Made by a program: the position numbers and the translations under genes. The notes below the pieces were generated by a model. It did no database searches and was not told the DNA's origin. It was given only the letters and a program-made list of their open reading frames with translations. A stretch of DNA of 10,776 bases from positions 1 through 10,776 of the forward strand of contig JAUYHR010000110.1 in NCBI GenBank assembly GCA_030689875.1. The letters run 5' to 3'. Shown here one piece after another: positions 6,162-10,776 of the stretch. The stretch comes from Nanobdellota archaeon (lineage in GTDB: Archaea; Nanobdellota; Nanobdellia; Pacearchaeales; GW2011-AR1). Each line of letters starts with the position of its first letter. Position 1 is the stretch's first letter.

Positions 6162-6377
6162 TTAAAAATTAATTTCTTTTCTTTTTTCAATTTTTTCAAC
6201 TTTAATCTTTTTTTCGTTTTCTATTTTATTTATCATTTCTTTTGCTTTTACTTCAGCATCTTTTTTATTCTTGCCAAGATAAGCAACATTCTTGCTCATT
6301 ACTTTTTTTCCTTCTCTGACGCTTTTCCGAAGATAATAATAATCTTTTCCCTTGACTTTTTGCTTAGCAATATACAT
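6162..6377 (-). CDS. Small basic protein of unknown function (71 aa)
   Basis: I do not recognise a characterised family. The first 35 residues (MYIAKQKVKGKDYYYL, then SVREGKKVMSKNVAYLG) match a common beta-strand module, K-G-K-x-YYYL-x-x-S-x-R-x-G-K-V-x-x-x-x-x-YLG, seen at the start of many transposases of the IS1634/IS4 type and of some other archaeal proteins. The rest is a single Lys/Glu-rich helix. It is therefore a stand-alone N-terminal module or a remnant, with no catalytic domain. ATG at 6377 is preceded by TTTATAAA centred about 25.5 nt upstream, which supports a real leaderless gene. It lies between the surface-protein gene and glyS on the same strand. Confidence 0.65.
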   Translation of the reverse strand: MYIAKQKVKGKDYYYLRKSVREGKKVMSKNVAYLGKNKKDAEVKAKEMINKIENEKKIKVEKIEKRKEINF

Positions 6378-6398
6378 GGGAGTTATAAACTACAATAT

Positions 6399-6406
6399 TT
6401 TATAAA
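6399..6406 (-). promoter_or_regulatory. TATA box for the 71-aa gene
   Basis: TTTATAAA, centred about 25.5 nt upstream of the ATG at 6377, the usual distance for a leaderless archaeal mRNA. It may also drive glyS. Confidence 0.6.
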
Positions 6407-6427
6407 TGTTTTGTGAGACAAATTTAA

Positions 6428-6475
6428 TTTTCTTTTACATTGCTATTTTAGTTTTCTTTTATATTGCTCTCTTAG
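6428..6475 (-). repeat. Tandem 24-bp imperfect duplication at the end of the surface-protein region
   Basis: Copies at 6428-6451 and 6452-6475 match at 21 of 24 positions (mismatches at 6438/6462, 6445/6469 and 6447/6471). On the minus strand each copy carries a TAA stop in the same frame (GCA-ATA-TAA and GCA-ATG-TAA), the frame of the putative shifted tail. It looks like a slipped-strand duplication of a gene terminus. Confidence 0.7.
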
Positions 6476-6548
6476 GTTTTTCTACCATTGTAGTTTCTTT
6501 TGTTTCATCAGAAACAACGACAAGAATTTCCTGTTCTTGCCATTTTAA
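6459..6548 (-). pseudogene. Out-of-frame C-terminal tail of the surface protein
   Basis: In the +1 frame relative to the end of the surface-protein gene, the minus strand reads LKWQEQEILVVVSDE and then TKETTMVEKPKRAI before TAA at 6461-6459. This resembles a charged cytoplasmic tail better than the in-frame end (MARTGNSCRCF). The switch would fall in the homopolymer-rich stretch at about 6542-6562 (runs of A, C and T on the plus strand), a natural site for an indel or a sequencing error. Confidence 0.45.
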
Positions 6549-8553
6549 AAAAGAAACCCCTTTTCTTGTTCTTAATCATTTTATACAATGCCAATAAAAT
6601 AAAAATAAAAAATAATAAAACTAATACAATCACAAATAAATTATTTTTATTTTTCTCTGAATTTAGAATTGAAAATCCGCTAATACTTCTGCGAATAGGA
6701 GCATCCTCGCTGACGAAAGAAGAATATTTCTCAAAGTCAACAATTAAAATAATCTCTTCATTTAGATTGTTATCAATAGGGATCGTTACTCCAAAAGTTT
6801 TTTCCAAATTAGCTTGAATAAAATGAGATTCTTCGATTTCCGAGTTTAAATTTTCATTAGAGTCAAATATAGAGAAATATAATTTAACCTCCCTATCTTC
6901 ATTAGCTAAATTCTTAACGCTATATTCAACATCAACGAAACCTTTTCTTCTGCTAACATCTATCAAAGAAATTTCAAATTGTTCATTTAATAAATTATTA
7001 GAAAAATTCTGAATATTTGAAATTTTATTATTCGCAGGGACTTCTGTCACAGACAAATTAGATTTTTCTGAAGAACTACGGCTTCCTCCTCTGCCTCCGC
7101 CTCCTCCACCGTCGCCATTATCAGAAAAAATTTCTGGAATAGAGATTGTAAAATTAACAGATTCTGTATTATTGAGATTGCCTAAGCTGTCATTTGCATA
7201 AAACTTGGAAATATAATCGCCATTAGCAAAATTTGCAAGAGTGTAATTAAAATTTCCGTTTGCATTGTTTGTCATCGTATAATTTGTTGTCCCGCCGTCA
7301 ATTGTAAACCAAGCTCTGTCAGCATCTTCATTTGCAGTAATGTTAAATTCTATAATAGAAGTTGTATAAATCGTCGCTGTTGGCGAATTAATTGTAACTC
7401 CCAGAGAAGTTATATCAATGCTAAAATTTACATTTGAACTGCCGACGTTGTTTGAAGAATCATTTGCATAAACTGTTAATGAATTGCTTCCTTCTGATAC
7501 GGTAATAGTTGTATTTGGCGTGAAAGTTGTATTTGTCGCTCCGCTGTTAAGAGTGTATTTCCAAGTGTTTATGACTTCATTTGCTGAAACACTCAAATTA
7601 ATTGAAGTTGTTGCATAAGTTTTATTTGTTGGGGAATTTATTGTAATTGTCGGAGGAGTTGTGTCCAATGTTGAGGCAGAAGCAATGCTATTCACATCAG
7701 TATTATTTACATTGCCACTTGTATCTTTTGTATGTACTTTAATTGTATAACTTGTACCTGCTGTTAAACCCGTGACGTTGTAGAAATTATTTGAAGTATT
7801 AATTTTCCAAACTCCATCTAAATAAACAATCGCTTGATTAAAATCAGCATCGCTCGGATTTGTCCAGTTCCAATAAATGCTTGTGGCGGTCGCAGATTGG
7901 TTGACAAGGTTTGTTACTGAGGATGGGGGTGTTGTGTCTGTCATGATGCCTTCAATTATTACATCGTCCACTCTACAAAATTCTGAAACAGCGCCTGCAG
8001 TACATTCGAATTTGATTTTGAAATTTGCATTATTATTGGCGGCAGAAGATAAAACAAAGTTTTTGAAAACATAAGCCGCATCATCAGCAGAAGCGCTTAA
8101 AGTTTCTTCAATTGTGGTCCAGCCAGTGCCGTTATACCACTTTGCCTTAAATTCGTCTGCAATGTCTAATCCTACAAGTTTTCTTTTGTATTTGAAAGAA
8201 ACGTTAATATATCCCAATGTACTAATAGGCAATTCTAAAACACTTGCGGGCTCCGTCGTAGACATTGGCTGTGACTGCGCGTGATATGTTCCATTTCCAG
8301 GATTAGTTGTTGATACTGTCCAATTGTTGGCTCCAGATACTGCCGACAGGATCCAGTTGTTTGCAGAAAAGCTTCCGGATTCAAATCCTTCAAAGAAAGT
8401 TCCTCCAACATCTCCAAGAATCACATTTCCAGTCAAATTAAATTTATTTGAAAAAAATAAAAAAAGTGATATCAAGATAATTATAATAATTAATCCAACA
8501 AAAGGAAATTTGTTTTTTTTATTTCCTCTTTTAATATATTTTTTATATGCCAT
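6508..8553 (-). CDS. Membrane-anchored cell-surface protein with jelly-roll/MAM-like, FN3 and two Ig-like domains
   Basis: Predicted envelope protein of 681 aa from ATG 8553. (A TTG at 8556 would add one residue but lies just beside the Shine-Dalgarno.) With numbering from that TTG: basic cytoplasmic N-terminus; membrane/signal segment at about 18-36 (FPFVGLIIIIILISLFLFF); a jelly-roll or MAM-like domain at 54-203 (FFEGFESGSFSANNW to CRVDDVIIEG); an FN3 domain at 209-297; two Ig-like repeats at 301-381 and 386-472, each starting with an INSPT phrase and holding a YANDS phrase; a Gly-rich hinge GDGGGGGGRGG (481-491); a further beta domain at 500-615; and a C-terminal membrane helix at 639-658. 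Many N-x-S/T sequons suggest N-glycosylation outside the cell. A role in cell contact is inferred from architecture only. Its last residues may be altered by a frameshift. Unlike its neighbours it has a Shine-Dalgarno. Confidence 0.88.
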   Translation of the reverse strand: MAYKKYIKRGNKKNKFPFVGLIIIIILISLFLFFSNKFNLTGNVILGDVGGTFFEGFESGSFSANNWILSAVSGANNWTVSTTNPGNGTYHAQSQPMSTTEPASVLELPISTLGYINVSFKYKRKLVGLDIADEFKAKWYNGTGWTTIEETLSASADDAAYVFKNFVLSSAANNNANFKIKFECTAGAVSEFCRVDDVIIEGIMTDTTPPSSVTNLVNQSATATSIYWNWTNPSDADFNQAIVYLDGVWKINTSNNFYNVTGLTAGTSYTIKVHTKDTSGNVNNTDVNSIASASTLDTTPPTITINSPTNKTYATTSINLSVSANEVINTWKYTLNSGATNTTFTPNTTITVSEGSNSLTVYANDSSNNVGSSNVNFSIDITSLGVTINSPTATIYTTSIIEFNITANEDADRAWFTIDGGTTNYTMTNNANGNFNYTLANFANGDYISKFYANDSLGNLNNTESVNFTISIPEIFSDNGDGGGGGGRGGSRSSSEKSNLSVTEVPANNKISNIQNFSNNLLNEQFEISLIDVSRRKGFVDVEYSVKNLANEDREVKLYFSIFDSNENLNSEIEESHFIQANLEKTFGVTIPIDNNLNEEIILIVDFEKYSSFVSEDAPIRRSISGFSILNSEKNKNNLFVIVLVLLFFIFILLALYKMIKNKKRGFFFKMARTGNSCRCF

Positions 8554-8557
8554 CAAC

Positions 8558-8563
8558 CACCTC
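8558..8563 (-). promoter_or_regulatory. Shine-Dalgarno GAGGTG of the surface-protein gene
   Basis: GAGGTG on the minus strand, four nt before ATG 8553, complementary to the archaeal 16S 3' end (CACCUC). It favours ATG 8553 over TTG 8556. No other gene here shows such a site. Confidence 0.65.
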
Positions 8564-8594
8564 TCTAAAAGTATTAACGATAAAGAAAAACAAT

Positions 8595-8602
8595 TATTTA
8601 AA
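8595..8602 (-). promoter_or_regulatory. TATA box for the surface-protein gene
   Basis: TTTAAATA on the minus strand, centred about 45.5 nt before ATG 8553. With start of transcription about 25 nt downstream it would leave a leader of roughly 20 nt, enough to hold the Shine-Dalgarno. A second AT-rich box at 8609-8620 is possible. Confidence 0.45.
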
Positions 8603-8661
8603 GATTTATATTTTAAATAAAGCAGAATTAAGTTTATTAATATTTTATTTTGTCAATAAAA

Positions 8662-8768
8662 AAAGCGGAGGGCGAGCAACTTCGTGGTAGCGGGCATTGT
8701 AGTTTTTTTTAAAGGAAAAACCCGCGTGCGAGGTTGGGAGTAGGGACTCGAAGAGTCACACCCGTCAT
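8662..8768 (+). ncRNA. Candidate structured RNA (GC-rich, hairpin-forming)
   Basis: Structure seen: GCGGG (8690-8694) can pair with CCCGC (8721-8725) around an interior with T-run/A-run pairing; GACTC (8745-8749) pairs with GAGTC (8753-8757) around GAA; GGG (8736-8738) may close on CCC (8761-8763). A TTTATTAA at 8633-8640 lies about 26 nt before the GC-rich start, as a TATA box would. No known family (tRNA, RNase P, SRP, C/D or H/ACA guide) is recognised, and either strand could be transcribed. A decayed repeat is the main alternative. Confidence 0.35.
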
Positions 8769-8808
8769 AAGTTTTAACTTTGCCATCTTTTATATAAATT
8801 GCAAATTT

Positions 8809-8840
8809 AAAGCGGAGGGTGGGACTGCTCCCAACCCCGA
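8809..8840. repeat. GC-rich hairpin with a second AAAGCGGAGGG box
   Basis: AAAGCGGAGGG recurs here (first copy at 8662-8672). It leads into a strong hairpin: GGGA (8821-8824) with TCCC (8829-8832), T8820 with A8833, and G8817-8819 with C8835-8837 around one bulged A. It could be a terminator for eS8 transcription on the minus strand, an RNA element or part of a dispersed repeat. Confidence 0.45.
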
Positions 8841-8941
8841 TTTCTATTTTTTATAAATGCCTTCGGAATTTTTTTGAAATCAAAGTCGCTCGCTTTCAAA
8901 TAATCTCTACTCGCTCTTCCAATCCGTTATTTATTCTAAAA

Positions 8942-9316
8942 CTATTTTTTGTCAGATTGCAAAAGCTCGCCGTTAATAATCCCTTCTTGGCTTGGCCTGT
9001 TTGTTATTCTTACTTTTCCAAGTTCTGTTTCAACAATTGTTCCTTTTGTTAAAATGTCCTGTCGTGCAAAGAATTTATTTGAAGGTGTTTCAAGAACATT
9101 TTTTATTTCAGTTTTTTTTGTTTTGCCTTTTTGAGCCACATTTATTATTTTTCCGCTAAATAATAAAACTTTTTTATTCCCACCCATTGTTTTAATTACT
9201 TTTCTTTTTTCTTGTTCGCTTAATTTAACTGCTTTTTTTTGTCCAGGTCTTTCATACTTTTTCTTTTTTCTTCTTTTAAGATATTTCCCGCCAGTTATTT
9301 TTCTTCCGAGTTTCAT
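8942..9316 (-). CDS. rps8e: Small-subunit ribosomal protein eS8 (S8e)
   Basis: 30S protein of the archaeal/eukaryal S8e family. At 124 aa it has the usual archaeal length. It opens MKLGRKITGGKYLKRRKKKK, the conserved N-terminus with its Gly-Gly and basic cluster. Further family phrases are GGNKKVLLF, ETPSNKFFARQDILTKGTIVE, and the end GKVRITNRPSQEGIINGEL. The start is fixed by homology and by TTTATAAA centred about 25.5 nt upstream, so the mRNA is probably leaderless. It is a single gene, divergent from the Sm-like gene with 134 nt between them. Confidence 0.96.
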   Translation of the reverse strand: MKLGRKITGGKYLKRRKKKKYERPGQKKAVKLSEQEKRKVIKTMGGNKKVLLFSGKIINVAQKGKTKKTEIKNVLETPSNKFFARQDILTKGTIVETELGKVRITNRPSQEGIINGELLQSDKK

Positions 9317-9337
9317 GATGATGGAATTGGTGAGAGA

Positions 9338-9345
9338 TTTATAAA
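9338..9345 (-). promoter_or_regulatory. TATA box for eS8
   Basis: TTTATAAA on the minus strand, centred about 25.5 nt before the ATG at 9316. Leaderless spacing. Confidence 0.65.
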
Positions 9346-9421
9346 TGTTTTCTTAAAGTTATGTTTTGGAAATTTGATTTCTTGTAATGGGTGTTGGACT
9401 AATCTTTTTTGAAACTAAAAC

Positions 9422-9429
9422 TTTAAAAA
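9422..9429 (+). promoter_or_regulatory. TATA box for the Sm-like gene
   Basis: TTTAAAAA, centred about 25.5 nt before the ATG at 9451. It is separate from the eS8 box, so this divergent pair, unlike two others in the window, does not share one element. Confidence 0.6.
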
Positions 9430-9450
9430 CAATTTATATTACTTAATAAA

Positions 9451-9690
9451 ATGGCTAATGCAATAATTCGGCCTCTGGATTTGCTGAACAATTCCAAGAA
9501 CAAGGAAGTTTCAGTGAGTTTGAAGGGCGGAAAACAGCTTATAGGAACTTTGTTAGCTTTTGATATCCATGTGAATTTGGTTTTGGATAACGTGAAAGAG
9601 ATGGAAAACGGAGAAACTAAAAGAAGTTTGGGATTGACTTTTCTCAGGGGGGATACAATTATTTTTATCTCACCGCTTCAATTACTCTAA
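9451..9690 (+). CDS. Sm-like archaeal protein (SmAP/LSm)
   Basis: Small RNA-binding protein whose subunits form a ring (heptamer in most characterised archaeal forms) that binds U-rich RNA; 79 aa, the usual size. It starts with an N-terminal helix (IIRPLDLLNNSKN). The Sm1 motif spans about 18-50, with the RNA-contacting set in FDIHVNLVL (D38, H40, N42). The Sm2 motif FLRGDTIIFISP (65-75) carries R66-G67-D68. A short charged loop (KEMENGETKRS) joins the two. Cytoplasmic. ATG 9451 has a TATA box about 25.5 nt upstream. tRNase Z follows 89 nt later with its own promoter; the pairing of an RNA-binding ring with a tRNA-processing enzyme fits the window's theme. Confidence 0.95.
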   Translation: MANAIIRPLDLLNNSKNKEVSVSLKGGKQLIGTLLAFDIHVNLVLDNVKEMENGETKRSLGLTFLRGDTIIFISPLQLL

Positions 9691-9750
9691 AGTTTAGCGT
9701 TCCTTTAATTTTCGCAATTTGGATTTGAAGTTAGTGGGAGCTCTGATAAA

Positions 9751-9758
9751 TTTATTAA
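9751..9758 (+). promoter_or_regulatory. TATA box for tRNase Z
   Basis: TTTATTAA, centred about 25.5 nt before the ATG at 9780, consistent with a leaderless mRNA. Confidence 0.5.
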
Positions 9759-9779
9759 TCCTTTTTTATTGTTTTTATA

Positions 9780-10688
9780 ATGTCAAACAAAATTAAAATA
9801 ACCTTTCTTGGAACTTCCGATGCAATTCCCAGCGCTAGAAGGAACCATACTTCTATTTTTTTGAATTATGACGCAGAAAATATTTTAGTTGATTGCGGGG
9901 AAGGAACTCAAAGACAAATTAGAAAAGCGGAATTAAATCCATGCAAACTCACGAAAATTTTAATAACACACTGGCATGGCGACCACGTTTTAGGAATTCC
10001 GGGATTATTACAAACTTTAGCGTTGAGCGGTTATAATAAAATTCTTTATATATACGGACCAAGAGGAACTAAAAAATATATTGAAGAAATTATGAGAATA
10101 TTTAAGTTCGTCGGAAAATATGAAATTAAAGTTGAAGAGATTGTCAGCAAAGGAAAATTTTTTGAAGCAGAAGATTTTTATTTGGAAGCAGAACAGATGG
10201 AGCATGGAACTCCCGCAAATGCATATAATTTTGTAATTAAAGATAAAATAAGAATTGACAAGAAAAAACTTGAAAAATCCGGATTGCCGTTAGGTCCATT
10301 AATTAAAAATTTGAAAGAGGGAAAAGATGTTGTTTATCAAGGGAAAAAATATAAATCAAAAGAATTGACTTATTTTGAAGAAGGAAAAAAAATTTCAATT
10401 GTTTTGGATACTGCAATGAATCCAAGAATTCAGGAATTTACAGAAAATGCTGATTTATTTATTTGTGAATCCAGCTTTGGCACTGAGTTAGAAAAAGAGG
10501 CAAGAGAGCGCATGCACATGGCAGTTAATCAAACAGCGAGCATTGCAAAGAAAGCAAAAGTGAAAAAATTAATTTTAACGCATATTAGTTCAAGATATGA
10601 AAAAAATTTAAATCAGATTTTAAATGAAGCAAAGAAAATTTTTAAAGAAAGTTATTTAGTGAGAGATTTGGATGTTGTTGAGGTTTAA
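9780..10688 (+). CDS. rnz: Ribonuclease Z (tRNase Z, short form)
   Basis: Zinc-dependent endonuclease that removes the 3' trailer of precursor tRNAs so that CCA can be added. This is needed here because the tRNA in this window lacks an encoded CCA. At 302 aa it is the short, dimeric form. Metallo-beta-lactamase signature H64-W-H66-G-D68-H69, preceded by FLGTSDAIPS and DCGEGTQRQ. Further metal and catalytic residues: H142 (MEHGTPANAYNF), D210 (LDTAMN), H246 (MHMA) and H268 (LTHISSRY). The flexible-arm (exosite) region lies around 155-195, with GLPLGPL. All expected ligands are present, so the enzyme should be active. ATG 9780 has a TATA-like TTTATTAA about 25.5 nt upstream. Confidence 0.96.
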   Translation: MSNKIKITFLGTSDAIPSARRNHTSIFLNYDAENILVDCGEGTQRQIRKAELNPCKLTKILITHWHGDHVLGIPGLLQTLALSGYNKILYIYGPRGTKKYIEEIMRIFKFVGKYEIKVEEIVSKGKFFEAEDFYLEAEQMEHGTPANAYNFVIKDKIRIDKKKLEKSGLPLGPLIKNLKEGKDVVYQGKKYKSKELTYFEEGKKISIVLDTAMNPRIQEFTENADLFICESSFGTELEKEARERMHMAVNQTASIAKKAKVKKLILTHISSRYEKNLNQILNEAKKIFKESYLVRDLDVVEV

Positions 10689-10776
10689 CAAATATTTTAA
10701 ATAGTATTTTATATGCATTCTTAAAATACTAAAGTATTTATTTACCTGCATTAGTCAAGCATTTATGGTTCACTAG

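Larger units (their letters stand above)
8557..8941. other. Intergenic region of 385 nt between the surface-protein and eS8 genes
   Basis: Holds the leader and promoter of the surface-protein gene (8558-8602), then GC-rich patches at about 8662-8768 and 8811-8840 in an otherwise AT-rich background, each opening with AAAGCGGAGGG. No convincing reading frame crosses it on either strand. The right part (8841-8941) is AT-rich trailing sequence after eS8, with short GCTCGCT-type repeats and nothing else that I can name. Confidence 0.6.

Noticed and set aside
6406..6597. Plus-strand frame rich in Phe/Ile resembling a membrane peptide
   Set aside because: It is antisense to the surface-protein end and the tandem repeat; hydrophobicity comes from A-rich coding on the other strand.
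8736..8763. Minus strand contains TTCGAGTCCC, like a tRNA T-loop and stem
   Set aside because: The flanking 5-base stems do not pair in T-arm geometry, and no acceptor, D or anticodon arm can be built around it.
8709..8786. Short minus-strand frame starting MAKLKLMTGVTL, ending at a TAA about 25 codons later
   Set aside because: The TATA-like sequence is only 1 nt from its ATG, there is no Shine-Dalgarno, and it runs through the hairpin-forming patch; no protein character is seen.
9312..9322. ATGATGA resembling a C box of a C/D guide RNA
   Set aside because: It overlaps the eS8 start codon, and no D box (CTGA) with guide spacing follows.
10726..10741. AAATACT/AGTATTT inverted repeat after tRNase Z
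   Set aside because: Short and wholly AT-rich; expected by chance in this background, though it could aid termination. Nothing else is seen from 10689 to the window end.
1..10776. Possible CRISPR array, toxin-antitoxin or defence island
   Set aside because: No regularly spaced repeats, no Cas, nuclease-toxin or transposase domains; the genes are mostly housekeeping.

Overview
The window looks like a piece of an AT-rich archaeal chromosome. The evidence is eS17 and eS8 ribosomal proteins, an archaeal tRNA-splicing endonuclease (EndA), an Sm-like archaeal protein, an alpha2-type glycyl-tRNA synthetase, a tRNA without encoded CCA, and TATA boxes (TTTAAA/TTTATAAA) centred about 25 nt before most start codons, which implies leaderless transcripts. 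Small, Lys-rich proteins, a secreted Ig-like repeat protein and a LeuRS of bacterial type fit a DPANN lineage (Woesearchaeota/Pacearchaeota-like). That placement is inference, not shown.

Layout. 1-1318 (-): N-terminal 439 codons of a bacterial-type leucyl-tRNA synthetase, cut by the window edge. 1371-1889 (+): EndA, divergent from leuS, with one symmetric TATA box between them. 1924-2880 (+): unassigned winged-helix-like protein. 2910-3119 (+): eS17. 3155-3226 (+): tRNA with CAU anticodon. 3282-4079 (-) and 4128-4517 (+): a divergent pair, a uronate-dehydrogenase-like SDR enzyme and a low-molecular-weight phosphatase-like protein, again sharing one symmetric TATA box. The pair lies between the tRNA and a tRNA 3'-half-like fragment at 4530-4571, so it may be an inserted cassette. 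4617-6146 (-): glycyl-tRNA synthetase. 6162-6377 (-): 71-aa unassigned protein in the same frame, just upstream of glyS. 6508-8553 (-): membrane-anchored cell-surface protein with Ig-like/FN3 domains, possibly frameshifted at its C-terminus. 8557-8941: non-coding, with GC-rich hairpin-forming patches. 8942-9316 (-): eS8. 9451-9690 (+): Sm-like protein. 9780-10688 (+): tRNase Z. 10689-10776: AT-rich, no gene seen.

The genes share a theme. EndA removes tRNA introns, tRNase Z makes tRNA 3' ends, two synthetases charge tRNAs, SmAP is an RNA-binding ring, and eS8 and eS17 belong to the small ribosomal subunit. Most are single-gene transcription units by promoter placement rather than one operon. 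I see no CRISPR array, defence system or transposase in the window. The most unusual signals are the two symmetric bidirectional promoters, the tRNA with a compensated G19-C56 to U19-A56 change, the tRNA-flanked two-gene island, and the structured intergenic patches near 8660-8840.
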